This document shows, in pieces, positions 52,865-62,662 of a stretch of DNA of 64,000 nucleotides. The stretch lies in assembly GCA_949840955.1 (NCBI GenBank), contig CATKXV010000010.1, positions 1 to 64,000 on the forward strand, read 5' to 3'. How positions within the stretch are numbered: position 1 is the first letter of the stretch; every line of letters starts with the position of its first letter. Under the pieces are notes generated by a model, which did not search any database, was not told where the DNA came from, and saw nothing but the letters and a program-made list of their open reading frames with translations. The translations under genes and the position numbers were made by a program. This stretch comes from an uncultured Anaeroplasmataceae bacterium. Lineage in GTDB: Bacteria; Bacillota_I; Bacilli_A; Acholeplasmatales; Anaeroplasmataceae.

Positions 52865-52884
52865 GCATTAGGGAGGTATGTATA

Positions 52885-53400
52885 ATGAATGAAGTCCGTG
52901 AAATTGTTACTAAGGCAGTAGTAGCTAAAGGTAAAAAGGCTATGCATATAACACATAGTATTAATACAACAAAGCATCCCTATTCAGTATTAGGATGCTG
53001 GATCATTAATCATGAGTTTGAAGCAACTAGAAACAATGACCTTGTAGACATCAATGGCGAATTTGAGGTTAATATTTGGTATTCTACTGAAGAAAATTCA
53101 AGAACCGATGTTTTAAGAGAAAAGGTAGCTTATAAAAAGGATATCAAAGTGAAACGCATTGTAAATGAATATTTAAAAAATAGCGATGATGTGTTAGCCA
53201 AAATCTTAAAGCATCCTACAGTAACGAATGCCAAAATCATTGATAACGAAATCAAACTTGACATTGACTTAGAAATCTTAGCTGAAGTCATTGGTGAAAC
53301 AAAAATGCAAGTAACCGTGTTTACGCCAGTTGTTAATGAAGACGATGACATTGATGATTTAGATATTGAAGTTAATGAAGATTTTTTAAATGATAAGTAG
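52885..53400 (+). CDS. cotE: Spore-coat morphogenetic protein CotE
   Basis: 171 aa. Builds the outer spore coat. VREIVTKAVVAKGKK and VLGCWIINHEFEA near the N-terminus, and NIWYSTE in the centre, are the CotE signature. The C-terminal tail is acidic, as in family members. GGGAGGT precedes the ATG. Transcribed alone, divergent from the FolT fusion. Confidence 0.93.
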   Translation: MNEVREIVTKAVVAKGKKAMHITHSINTTKHPYSVLGCWIINHEFEATRNNDLVDINGEFEVNIWYSTEENSRTDVLREKVAYKKDIKVKRIVNEYLKNSDDVLAKILKHPTVTNAKIIDNEIKLDIDLEILAEVIGETKMQVTVFTPVVNEDDDIDDLDIEVNEDFLNDK

Positions 53401-53408
53401 TAGAATCT

Positions 53409-53439
53409 AAAGGAGTGAGCAAAGCTCCTTTTTCTTTTT
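53409..53439 (+). terminator. Terminator of cotE
   Basis: AAAGGAG (53409-53415) pairs with CTCCTTT (53425-53431), T-rich tract following. Confidence 0.8.
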
Positions 53440-53483
53440 GTTCCTTTAAAATTTAAAATTTGCTTCTTCTATTTCTTTATTAT

Positions 53484-53520
53484 GATAAAAAAGGACTAAA
53501 ATCTATTAAAATTTTAGTCC
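53484..53520 (-). terminator. Terminator of the twin ABC operon
   Basis: GGACTAAAAT (53493-53502) pairs perfectly with ATTTTAGTCC (53511-53520). The minus strand has a T run. Confidence 0.85.
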
Positions 53521-53527
53521 AAAGCTT

Positions 53528-56149
53528 TTAAATATCATATTTTGAAATGATTTCTGCTGGAGTTTTTCTCATAAGCATTAAAATTGGGAATAAACCAAAT
53601 ATTAAATTTAGAACGTAAAGGAGTACTACACCTAGTAAACTAAATACATAACTACTTTTTAATGCATTTAAAGAAATGGCGTCATTTACATTTGCAACAA
53701 TTGTATCATATACAATGGTTGTGATACCATATCCGATAAGGGAGGTTAAGGTTACAACAACTATAATATCACTGACAAAGCGTAAAATAATTCTAAATCG
53801 TGAGGCTCCTAAGCTTCTATAAACGCCAATTGGATAAATATCTGAAATCATTCTACTTCTCATAATAAAGTAGATAAAGATAGCAATTGTAATAATTAAG
53901 ACTAAGGATAATAATCCAAAAACCAAAAGCTGAATGGTTTGATTTTCATAAAGTATATTATGATAATAGGTATAAATATTTTGTACATAAAAGCCTGAAT
54001 CCAACATTTCATTAATTACATCAATGTTTTCTTGCTGAAACCATAGCAATCTATGATAAAACACTCTGTCTAGCATAATCAACTCTCGAGAAAAGAGAAG
54101 GCCTTTTCCCGTAGTTGCATCGTCACTTATATATTTTCCTACAATTTTATATGGAATATTGGACTCTGTAACATAACCTATATCTCCAACCTCATAAGGG
54201 GAATAAACGGAAACGATGCATTCATCATATTTTACAGGAGCTTTTCCTTCAACGATATCATACTTTTTATATTCATAGCAAAAGCCATTTCCAGCCATAC
54301 CATTTTCTATCGAATCAGAATATCGTATGATAACTTGCTCTGTATCACAAGGGAATGCCTTAAAATCAAAGATACCAACTACAGTATATTCTGTTTTCCC
54401 ATAGTAATAGGTTTTCCCTAGTAGATGCTTATAAGGAGCGCTCATTAAAATATTTGTACTCTCCTTATCTTCTTGGATTAAATCTCTTCCTGCTATAATC
54501 GTATAGGTGTCATATTTTTTTTCTATTTCAAAAGACCGTGTAGGCTTTCCTCTATTGTAGTTATTTCCCTCAAGGTAAAGGATATAGCTTTCATCATTCA
54601 TATAACACAATTCATAGTCATTATCTACAATACCACTTACTATATACTGGGAAGATTCAACTCCAAATTTTAGTCCCAGCATAGAATCATAATCAGGATA
54701 ATACTGCTTAACTTCATTTAAAAATTTATCTGCATATTTCTTGCTAAAAACGATTTCTCCCTTTTCTGGAGCCTTACCAACAATAAATTTTAATTTTTCA
54801 CTTCCTTTATAGCTAATCACAGTTTGATAACTATGTGTATCAATCCTTTCCGAATAGTTTAATATTTTTATAAAATAAATATCTGCACTACAAGGTAATG
54901 TTACATTTTCTATGGAATCTATAACCTTAGTATATTGATCCACATAATTTCTTTGAGAGGCATATTCATCTGTTTGAATAATATTAAAGTTAGGATCAAT
55001 TTCTAAAGTAGATTCATCAATAATAATGAAATTAGAAAAGCCAATCACACATATGGATAAAAGTACACCAATCATAAAGAAGGCAAAATATAAAAACTTA
55101 GCTCTTCTTTTACCAAAGCGCATTTTATTAAAGCTAATTTTTAATGCGTGTCCTATACGCTTGAATATATTTTCCTTTCTCTTATCCTCCTGGTACCATG
55201 AGGTATCATAATCAAATTCATTAATTGTAGATTGCTCTAGCGCTTGATAATGACTATCTAGTACCTTGATATTCGTTTCCTCTAAAAGCTTCAATTTTTC
55301 ATTGGAGGATATAAAGTAGGTCCCATTTTTTTCAATGATCCTCAGCTCTAATGGTTTAAGATCATCACTGCCATAATATTTTAAGGTGACAAACTCTCCC
55401 GCTTCTTCCTTTAGATTTAAATCCTTTAAATAGATTGTATTTGCCTGTTCTGTTTTTAAAGATTTCATTCCTTCATTTTGATAGGAATCTAAAATCAAAC
55501 CATCTTGTATTTTAATTACTTGATCAGAATAAAAGTTAGCAACCTCTTCATTATGTGTTACAATTAAAACTAAGGAACTTTTAGATATCTTTTTTAAGAT
55601 ATTCATAACCTCTATTGTATTTTCACTATCCAAGTTACCTGTAGGCTCATCTGCTATAATAATCTTAGCCTTTTTCACTAAGGCTCGTGCTATACTAACC
55701 CTTTGCTGCTGTCCACCAGACAAAGCATAAGCGCGTTTTTTTCTATATTTATACATTCCTACTGCTTTTAATGTATATTCAATACGCTTTTCTTGTTCTT
55801 CCTTATCATATATACCTATCATTTCTAAGGCGATTTCTAAATTACTATAAACCGTTTCCTCTAATAGCAAATTATAATTTTGAAAAACATAGCCTATCTC
55901 TTTACTACGGAAAGCATCAATTTTATGCATATTATAGCTTTCCATATTTAAATCATCATAAAGAATAGTTCCCTTAGCCTTATCTAGACCACCGATGACA
56001 TTTAGTAGCGTTGTTTTACCAGAACCAGAGGGTCCTAAAAAGGAAATCAGCCCACTATTTGGAAGTTCTAGAGTGACATTATTTATCACATGAATTTCAT
56101 TTTCTTTTCCCTTATTGTAATACTTATTTAGGTTTTGAATCTTAATCAT
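53528..56149 (-). CDS. ABC exporter, ATPase-FtsX fusion (second gene of pair)
   Basis: 873 aa. ATPase domain (about 1-225) with GPSGSGKTTLL, LSGGQQQRVSIARAL and IIADEPTGNLD. A linker to residue about 330, then one helix, a long outer region (about 385-730), and three C-terminal helices with the FtsX pattern (PIGVYRSLGASR). Its start overlaps the end of the upstream ABC gene by 8 bases, so the two proteins are made together and may pair as a heterodimer. Substrate unknown; no sensor kinase is adjacent. Confidence 0.88.
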   Translation of the reverse strand: MIKIQNLNKYYNKGKENEIHVINNVTLELPNSGLISFLGPSGSGKTTLLNVIGGLDKAKGTILYDDLNMESYNMHKIDAFRSKEIGYVFQNYNLLLEETVYSNLEIALEMIGIYDKEEQEKRIEYTLKAVGMYKYRKKRAYALSGGQQQRVSIARALVKKAKIIIADEPTGNLDSENTIEVMNILKKISKSSLVLIVTHNEEVANFYSDQVIKIQDGLILDSYQNEGMKSLKTEQANTIYLKDLNLKEEAGEFVTLKYYGSDDLKPLELRIIEKNGTYFISSNEKLKLLEETNIKVLDSHYQALEQSTINEFDYDTSWYQEDKRKENIFKRIGHALKISFNKMRFGKRRAKFLYFAFFMIGVLLSICVIGFSNFIIIDESTLEIDPNFNIIQTDEYASQRNYVDQYTKVIDSIENVTLPCSADIYFIKILNYSERIDTHSYQTVISYKGSEKLKFIVGKAPEKGEIVFSKKYADKFLNEVKQYYPDYDSMLGLKFGVESSQYIVSGIVDNDYELCYMNDESYILYLEGNNYNRGKPTRSFEIEKKYDTYTIIAGRDLIQEDKESTNILMSAPYKHLLGKTYYYGKTEYTVVGIFDFKAFPCDTEQVIIRYSDSIENGMAGNGFCYEYKKYDIVEGKAPVKYDECIVSVYSPYEVGDIGYVTESNIPYKIVGKYISDDATTGKGLLFSRELIMLDRVFYHRLLWFQQENIDVINEMLDSGFYVQNIYTYYHNILYENQTIQLLVFGLLSLVLIITIAIFIYFIMRSRMISDIYPIGVYRSLGASRFRIILRFVSDIIVVVTLTSLIGYGITTIVYDTIVANVNDAISLNALKSSYVFSLLGVVLLYVLNLIFGLFPILMLMRKTPAEIISKYDI

Positions 56150-58259
56150 TTCTAGCCACCTCCCCTTTCATCGTCGTATTTACACTAAATTTATATAGTC
56201 TACGATTGAATCTTTTTGCGATAAAATAAGAAAATATCAGCATAATTACAAAATATAAAAGAACGATTCCAAAATTCATAAAATCACCCATTGTAAATAT
56301 ATCCGTCGTTGTATTATATACAATAACAAATACAATAAAGGATAGGATTGAAGCGATAAAGCCCGTAGCAAGTACTTCCAATATAACAATTCTACCCAAT
56401 TGCTTTTTCACCATACCTAAGCTTCTAAGAACACCATAATCCTTGTTCTTTGAGGCATACACTCTAGATAAAATTACATAGGAAATGAAATAAAGACATA
56501 CCAGTGCCATAATAGCTAAGGCTAGAAATAGGTAAAGGATTGCTAAATTAATAACAGATGCTTTTACCTTTTGATCCATTGGAACAGAAACATTATAGCC
56601 CTGCTTCTCTAAAAAGGCTTTAGCCTCCTTAACATTTTTTGTATAAAGAACAGCCTCATATACTGAATTCAATTCAGGTAGGATCGGGTTCTCTTCATCA
56701 TAAAATAGATAAGGCCTTACATACTCTTCATTATATTCAAAGTCAAAATCCAAGGTATACTCATAGATAGAATTTAGGTAATGGTGAACCTCAACTTCTT
56801 TTCCCTCATATTTTTTAGGTAGGACAATTGCATTTCTATTGGATGCCACAAAAGACATTTCAAGGGAAGGTCCATCCTCTAACACACAGTAGCTGTTTTT
56901 CTGCATGGACTGAATTACCAATTGCTTCACATCAGATGAAATTTCACCATAGGAAATTAGATAGGAGTATTCTACGTCCTTAGACCACCCTATTCCTGTA
57001 ATCTTACCAATAATCTCATATTCATACTTATGATACTTTTTTATCCCTATATTCTTTTGTAGAATAGATAAAAAATCAAAATAATATCCGTTTTTATATT
57101 GCTCAGGAATGACAAGATAATACTCATTTTCATTTTGAGGCATCGTTCCTTGGATCAATTTATTTTTGATTTTATGCTCTGAAAAGCAAACATCCAGGCT
57201 TATAGGATAATTTCCTTGAGGATCGCATGCAATCGTTAGCTTTGTCTCCTCATAAAAAGCATTATAATAAATCTCATCATATTTTACCTTATTCAATATT
57301 TCTTCATCTAAGGCTTGGTGATCCATTCTATACACAATCATACGATCCTCTGCTTGAAGATTATAATTATGATTTGCATCTGAATAGGTTTCATAGGAGC
57401 GTTCTAGCATCATTAAAAATAAAATAAGTGTTATAAAAGAGATTACCATAAATACTGTTATAGAAAATATCGTCTTTTTAGGTGTAGATAATACATTTTG
57501 AAGAGCAAGCTTTAAGTAGGTTGATTTTTTCACCTTACGCTCCTCTAAGGACATCGTATTATTTTCCTCAACCTCTTGTTGCTCCTGAAGATGAATATCT
57601 TCTACAACCTCTCCATCTGCTATTTTAATTCTTCTTGTAGCAATAGAGCTTACCTGATTGTAATTATGAGTTACAATTAAAACCAATTTATCCTTTGCGA
57701 CCTCTTGGATAAGCCTTATAATTTCTTCTCCCGTTTGGCTATCTAAGTTTCCTGTTGGCTCATCACAGGCTAGAATCATAGAATCGCTAGCTAAAGCTCT
57801 GGCAATAACACAACGCTGTTTTTCTCCACCTGAAAGCTTAGTTCCTTTATGTTTTATCCGTTTAGAAAGACCAACCTTATCAATAATTTCCTTAGCCTCT
57901 TTTCTTGCCTCCTCATGATTTTTTCCTGCAAGCAGCAATGGAAGCATTACATTTTCTAAAACTGTATAGGAATCAATAATATTATAATTTTGGAAGATAA
58001 AGGATACATAGTTTTTTCGAAAGGTATCCATATCATTTTGATTAAAATAGGAGGTTTCATTTCCTTCAAAATAAATTTCCCCCTCCTCATAGGTATCTAC
58101 TGCTGTAATTACATTGAGCAGCGTTGATTTACCACTACCAGAATCTCCTGTAATAGCAACAATTTCTCCCTGATTTAATTTCAAATTGATGTTTCTAAGT
58201 CCAAGTGTAACTACACCATTGTTGGTGTAGTATTTGCTGACATTTTTCAATTCAATCAT
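56142..58259 (-). CDS. ABC exporter, ATPase-FtsX fusion (first gene of pair)
   Basis: 705 aa. ATPase domain (1-220) with GDSGSGKSTLL, LSGGEKQRCVIARAL and ACDEPTGNLD, then a permease with one N-terminal and three C-terminal helices and a smaller outer region (about 290-575). FtsX pattern KDYGVLRSLGMVKK. It overlaps the 873-aa gene by 8 bases. A near-consensus promoter with three repeats lies upstream. Confidence 0.88.
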   Translation of the reverse strand: MIELKNVSKYYTNNGVVTLGLRNINLKLNQGEIVAITGDSGSGKSTLLNVITAVDTYEEGEIYFEGNETSYFNQNDMDTFRKNYVSFIFQNYNIIDSYTVLENVMLPLLLAGKNHEEARKEAKEIIDKVGLSKRIKHKGTKLSGGEKQRCVIARALASDSMILACDEPTGNLDSQTGEEIIRLIQEVAKDKLVLIVTHNYNQVSSIATRRIKIADGEVVEDIHLQEQQEVEENNTMSLEERKVKKSTYLKLALQNVLSTPKKTIFSITVFMVISFITLILFLMMLERSYETYSDANHNYNLQAEDRMIVYRMDHQALDEEILNKVKYDEIYYNAFYEETKLTIACDPQGNYPISLDVCFSEHKIKNKLIQGTMPQNENEYYLVIPEQYKNGYYFDFLSILQKNIGIKKYHKYEYEIIGKITGIGWSKDVEYSYLISYGEISSDVKQLVIQSMQKNSYCVLEDGPSLEMSFVASNRNAIVLPKKYEGKEVEVHHYLNSIYEYTLDFDFEYNEEYVRPYLFYDEENPILPELNSVYEAVLYTKNVKEAKAFLEKQGYNVSVPMDQKVKASVINLAILYLFLALAIMALVCLYFISYVILSRVYASKNKDYGVLRSLGMVKKQLGRIVILEVLATGFIASILSFIVFVIVYNTTTDIFTMGDFMNFGIVLLYFVIMLIFSYFIAKRFNRRLYKFSVNTTMKGEVARND

Positions 58260-58285
58260 TTTTCCACCCCTTTGGTTACGAATGT

Positions 58286-58314
58286 ATTATACTGTATTAA
58301 CTGTATTTAGTCAA
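58286..58314 (-). promoter_or_regulatory. Promoter of the twin ABC operon with embedded repeats
   Basis: Minus strand: TTGACT (58309-58314), 17-base spacer, TATAAT (58286-58291). AATACA occurs three times in and next to the spacer (plus-strand TGTATT at 58283, 58293 and 58302). The periods of 9-10 bases suggest a repressor site. Confidence 0.75.
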
Positions 58315-58447
58315 GAAAAAAATATTGAAATAAATATCGCTTAATTTTTAATTTTTGTAGCTTTTATCATTTTAGTTTAAAGAATGAAAGAAAAATTTAC
58401 AATAGAAAAGAAATATGTTATAATTTAAAATTAAGGATGGTGATGAG

Positions 58448-59308
58448 ATGAATATCATATCTTTAGCAGTATCGACATTCATATTTAATTATATTATTAT
58501 GGCAATTATAAGAATTTTGCCCTTACGTAAAAAAAGAATTTGGCAAACTGCAATTATCTCAGTGGTTTGCTTTGGAGAAATAGCCAACTATCTTGCGATT
58601 ATGCTCCTTACAAGGGAAACAGACTTTTTATTTCTCCTAGAAATGGTAGGAAGTGTATTTGGAGTTATCATTGGCTATGTCGCATCTATGATGATTATTT
58701 TGGATGGAATTACCTTATTTAAATCCAAGCGATTAAGAGAATTTGAAAGAAATCTAAATCATAAGGATGGAATATCTGTTCCAAGAAAAGTATTAGGAAG
58801 TATAGCTATTACACTGGGAGGTATTCTTTTAGTCTATGGTATTGTTCTTCTTCTTAACTATGATCCTGCTTTGCTGATTACTACAATTGGTGTTTTTATT
58901 GGAGCTGTATGCTTTATAGGTGTTGCTATCTACTTCTTTATCTCTGGTGCACCTCAGCATAAATCCATCCATGCAGAGCATCTGCTTTTTGTAGTGGATT
59001 TAGATGGAAGTAAAATTCTTTATCAAGCCAATCTTTCTAAGGAGTTTCCTATAGAAAGAGCCTTAGGGAAGCTTATGGAGCTCTATTTAATTGATGAATA
59101 TGGACTAATTGTTACTCCTAAGAGCCACTATATTGTTAAGGGAATTAAATTAGAATATCGTGCAAAAGAGCTTTTACAGGATTTAGCCATGACTCTATAT
59201 GAGGGTCATGAATTTGATGAGGCACTCTCTCATTTTCAAAAGTATAATCGGAAAAAAATCATTTTAAATGAAAATAATGAAATAATAAAAATAAGTCAAA
59301 TAAAATAA
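58448..59308 (+). CDS. Hypothetical membrane protein with soluble C-terminal domain
   Basis: 286 aa. Four membrane helices (about 5-25, 33-54, 60-88 and two merged in 118-168), then a cytoplasmic alpha/beta tail of about 115 residues. Not recognised. A GATGGTGATG site precedes the ATG. Divergent from the ABC pair, with its own terminator. It could be linked to the exporter, but only position says so. Confidence 0.7.
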   Translation: MNIISLAVSTFIFNYIIMAIIRILPLRKKRIWQTAIISVVCFGEIANYLAIMLLTRETDFLFLLEMVGSVFGVIIGYVASMMIILDGITLFKSKRLREFERNLNHKDGISVPRKVLGSIAITLGGILLVYGIVLLLNYDPALLITTIGVFIGAVCFIGVAIYFFISGAPQHKSIHAEHLLFVVDLDGSKILYQANLSKEFPIERALGKLMELYLIDEYGLIVTPKSHYIVKGIKLEYRAKELLQDLAMTLYEGHEFDEALSHFQKYNRKKIILNENNEIIKISQIK

Positions 59309-59315
59309 AAAAAAT

Positions 59316-59350
59316 CTCCATACAATTTTAAAATTGTTGGAGTTTTTTTA
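59316..59350 (+). terminator. Terminator of the 286-aa gene
   Basis: CTCCA/TGGAG plus ACAATTTT/AAAATTGT form a 13-bp stem (59316-59342) with one bulge; seven T residues follow. Confidence 0.85.
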
Positions 59351-59361
59351 TTAAGCTAATA

Positions 59362-60462
59362 TTAAACATTAAATTTAAACAATAGAACGTCGCCATCCTG
59401 TACAGCATAATCCTTACCCTCTTGGCGCACTAGCCCTGCTTCCTTAGCCTTTAGCATAGAGCCACACTTGATTAAATCATCATAGGCTACAGTTTCTGCC
59501 CGAATGAAACCTCTTTGAAAATCTGTATGAATAATGCCAGCACACTCAGGAGCTAGCATTCCCTTTTTAAAGGTCCATGCTCTACATTCATCAGGTCCTG
59601 TAGTAAAATAGGTTGCATAGCCTAAAAGGTCATAGGTAGCTTGAACAAGGCGATTTAAGCCTGGTTCCTTTAAGCCTAAATCCTGTAAAAACATTTCCTT
59701 ATCCTCATCAGAAAGCTCTGCAAGCTCTGCCTCAATTTGAGCAGATATGGCTATGATTCTAGAATGAGTTTTAGAAGCATATTCCTTTAGCCTTAAAAAT
59801 TCTTTATCCTCTTCGGGATGAGAAATATGATCCATAGAAATATTAGCAATCAGCATAAATGGCTTTGAGGTCAATAATCCATAATTCTTTAGATACAGTG
59901 CCTCTGCTTCAGTAAAGCTTAGGGTTCGCACAGGTAATTCCTTTTCCAAGGTATTTTTAATCTTCTTTAAAAGCTCAAATTCAAATGGGGCATCATCAAC
60001 CTTTGATTGAGCCTTTTTTTCTATTTTAACTATACGCTTGTCAATGGATTCTAAATCAGCTAAAATCAGCTCTAGCTGAATAATTTCTGCATCTCTTACA
60101 GAATCAATTGTTCCTTCAACATGCGTAATATTCCCATCCTCAAAACAGCGTACGACCTCTAAAACTGCATCACAATTTCGGATATTTCCTAAAAACTGAT
60201 TCCCAAGTCCCTCTCCCTTAGACGCTCCCTTAACTAGCCCTGCAATATCCGTAAACTCACAGACAGCATGGGTAGATTTTTTAGGATGATACATGCTTGT
60301 TAATATCTCTAATCTTTCATCTGGAACCTCAACCATACCTACATTAGGTTCAATCGTGGCGAAAGGATAATTCGCAGCTAGAGCACCTGCCTTTGTGATT
60401 GCGTTAAATAAAGTAGATTTTCCAACATTGGGTAATCCAACGATTCCTGCCGTTAATGCCAT
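59362..60462 (-). CDS. ychF: Redox-responsive ATPase/GTPase YchF (OLA1 family)
   Basis: 366 aa. Ribosome-associated ATPase. G1 GLPNVGKST, NYPFATIEPN switch region, DIAGLVKGAS and a C-terminal TGS domain (CGSMLKAKEAG). Length is typical. It follows ppa by 18 bases. Confidence 0.95.
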   Translation of the reverse strand: MALTAGIVGLPNVGKSTLFNAITKAGALAANYPFATIEPNVGMVEVPDERLEILTSMYHPKKSTHAVCEFTDIAGLVKGASKGEGLGNQFLGNIRNCDAVLEVVRCFEDGNITHVEGTIDSVRDAEIIQLELILADLESIDKRIVKIEKKAQSKVDDAPFEFELLKKIKNTLEKELPVRTLSFTEAEALYLKNYGLLTSKPFMLIANISMDHISHPEEDKEFLRLKEYASKTHSRIIAISAQIEAELAELSDEDKEMFLQDLGLKEPGLNRLVQATYDLLGYATYFTTGPDECRAWTFKKGMLAPECAGIIHTDFQRGFIRAETVAYDDLIKCGSMLKAKEAGLVRQEGKDYAVQDGDVLLFKFNV

Positions 60463-60480
60463 ATGTATAACTTCTCCTTA

Positions 60481-61014
60481 CTATTTAATATATAAATTTT
60501 TATAGGCTTGTATAGATTCTTCTACAATGCGTTCTGCCTCTTCTCTTCCACAAACCTCTGTGATTACAGTCTTTTTCCCTTCTAGAGATTTATAAACTGT
60601 AAAGAAATGAGATATTTCATCAAAACGATGCTGAGGAAGCTCACTTATATCCGTATAGCGATTCATAGATGGATCATTTTGACAAACTGCTATAATTTTT
60701 TCATCACTTTCCTGCTGATCTATCATTTTCACAACACCAATAGGAAAGCATTTAACTAAAACAAGAGGATCAAATATTTCATCACAAAGAACTAAAACAT
60801 CTAACGGGTCCTTATCCTGGGAATATGTTCTAGGAATAAAGCCATAATTTGCAGGATAATGGGTTGAGGTATATAAAATTCGATCCAATATAATTAATCC
60901 TGTTTCCTTATCTAATTCATATTTTTTCTTGCTCCCCTTAGGGATTTCAATACATGCTATAAAATCATCCTTGTGGATTCTATCATCGTCAATATCATGC
61001 CATATATTATTCAT
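60481..61014 (-). CDS. ppa: Inorganic pyrophosphatase, soluble type I
   Basis: 177 aa from ATG 61014; the earlier TTG (61032) has no ribosome site, and the site for 61014 is also weak. Hydrolyses pyrophosphate. The metal motif DKDPLDVLVL, NYGFIPRTY and YELDKETG are intact. Precedes ychF by 18 bases, co-transcribed. Confidence 0.93.
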   Translation of the reverse strand: MNNIWHDIDDDRIHKDDFIACIEIPKGSKKKYELDKETGLIILDRILYTSTHYPANYGFIPRTYSQDKDPLDVLVLCDEIFDPLVLVKCFPIGVVKMIDQQESDEKIIAVCQNDPSMNRYTDISELPQHRFDEISHFFTVYKSLEGKKTVITEVCGREEAERIVEESIQAYKNLYIK

Positions 61015-61102
61015 AATCCATATTATAATCAAACAGAGTTGATTATTTCTCCTTTCTTTTCTTCATAAAGTAGCATTGCTTTTAATATCATACCACAAAA
61101 AT

Positions 61103-61139
61103 GAATAAAAATAAAGGCTAACTTTTCATTAGCCTTTAT
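61103..61139 (-). terminator. Terminator of sigG
   Basis: ATAAAGGCTAA (61111-61121) pairs perfectly with TTAGCCTTTAT (61129-61139), overlapping the stop codon. The minus strand runs into T residues. Confidence 0.85.
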
Positions 61140-61906
61140 CGCATAGAATCATACATAATTTTTAAAGCATTTTTTTCTAATCTTGAAACTTGAGCCTGAG
61201 AAATATCAAGCTCCTGAGCAATTTCCATTTGTGTCTTATCCAAATAATATCGATCATAAATTATAGCCTGCTCTCGTTTTGAAAGCTTAGAGAAGGCTTC
61301 CTTAATCATATTATTACGCATCCAATTTTCTGTAATATAATCATTACCACCCAATTGGTCCTCTAATTCTATTACATCTCCACCATTATCATAAATTGGT
61401 GTAGACATACTAATGGTATCCTGAATCGCCTCTAATGCCAAGATAACATCTACACTATCCACATTGAGATACTCAGCAATTTCATTAATAGAGGGCTCCT
61501 TATGATGTTCTAAAAGATACTTATCCTTATAGCTTATGGCTTTATAAGCAATATCCTTATAGCTTCTAGAAACACGAATTGAACCATTATCTCGCAGATG
61601 TCTTCTAACTTCTCCGATAATCATAGGACACGCATAAGTTGAAAACCGAACATTATGCGATAAGTCAAAATTATCGATAGCCTTCATTAACCCAATACAG
61701 CCAACCTGAAAGAGATCATCCATACTCTCCTTTCGGTCATTAAAGCGCTTAAGAACAGATAAAACCAACTTCAAATTACCAGCAATCATTTTTTCTCTAG
61801 CCTGCATATCTCCATCTTTTATTTTATGTAATAATGCTTGCTGCTCCTCATTGGATAGAGTCTTTAGCTTAGAGGTGTCTACTCCCGTTATCTCAACCTT
61901 ATGCAT
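61136..61906 (-). CDS. sigG: Forespore sigma factor SigG
   Basis: 256 aa. Late forespore sigma factor. The N-terminus KVEITGVDTSKL is the SigG signature; region 2 (DLFQVGCIGLMKAID) and region 4 (MEIAQELDISQAQVSRLEK) are intact. It lies 50 bases after sigE. In Bacillus it controls ku and ligD, both present in this window. Confidence 0.94.
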   Translation of the reverse strand: MHKVEITGVDTSKLKTLSNEEQQALLHKIKDGDMQAREKMIAGNLKLVLSVLKRFNDRKESMDDLFQVGCIGLMKAIDNFDLSHNVRFSTYACPMIIGEVRRHLRDNGSIRVSRSYKDIAYKAISYKDKYLLEHHKEPSINEIAEYLNVDSVDVILALEAIQDTISMSTPIYDNGGDVIELEDQLGGNDYITENWMRNNMIKEAFSKLSKREQAIIYDRYYLDKTQMEIAQELDISQAQVSRLEKNALKIMYDSMR

Positions 61907-61956
61907 AAAATCTTCCTTTCATATTTAATATGGAAGACTTCTACGAAAACTATTCA

Positions 61957-62661
61957 TTATTTAGATACAATTGTTAACTTTTTTTCCATTTCATTTTTTA
62001 GCTTATCAATGATTTTCTTTTCAAGTCTAGATATATAGCTTTGACTTATTCCTAATTTATCTGCAACCTCCTTTTGTGTCATTTCCTCTTGCTTGTATAA
62101 TCCAAAGCGAAGGGTGATAATCTCCCTTTCTCTTACAGAAAGCTTTTCAACCGCCTCGTACATCATTTTCTCTTTTTCATTGGATATTGCCTCATCAATA
62201 GCTAAGGCCTGATTCGTTGGAATAACGTCTGCTAAAAGTAACTCATTTCCATCTCCATCCACGTTTAAAGCCTCATCTAAAGAGATTTCATTTTTTTGCT
62301 TACTTATTTTCCTTAAAAACATTAGGATTTCATTTTCAATGCATCGTGAAGCATATGTTGCAAGCTTTATATTTTTATCTAGCTTGAAGGTTTCAACTCC
62401 TTTGATTAATCCCATAGAGCCTATGGATATTAAATCCTCTAAAAGAACCTTTGGTGATTCAAACCGTTTGGCAATAAAAACAACCAATCGCATATTGTGC
62501 TCTATTAAAACATTACGCGCAGTTAAATCACCATCCAGCATTCTCGTAACGTATAATTTTTCATTTGCTTCATCTAATGGCTCTGGTAAGCACATTTGAT
62601 TATATAAATAACATACCTCATCCTTCTTAAAAAGCTTAGATAAAAGCTTAACAATAAACAT
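61957..62661 (-). CDS. sigE: Mother-cell sigma factor SigE (pro-SigE)
   Basis: 234 aa. Early mother-cell sigma factor, made with an N-terminal pro-sequence of about 25-30 residues (FIVKLLSKLFKKDE) that SpoIIGA removes. Region 2 DLISIGSMGLIKGVETF and region 4 (KEVADKLGISQSYISRLEKK) are complete. AGGGGGAT precedes the ATG; spoIIGA stops 1 base earlier. Confidence 0.95.
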   Translation of the reverse strand: MFIVKLLSKLFKKDEVCYLYNQMCLPEPLDEANEKLYVTRMLDGDLTARNVLIEHNMRLVVFIAKRFESPKVLLEDLISIGSMGLIKGVETFKLDKNIKLATYASRCIENEILMFLRKISKQKNEISLDEALNVDGDGNELLLADVIPTNQALAIDEAISNEKEKMMYEAVEKLSVREREIITLRFGLYKQEEMTQKEVADKLGISQSYISRLEKKIIDKLKNEMEKKLTIVSK

Positions 62662-62662
62662 A

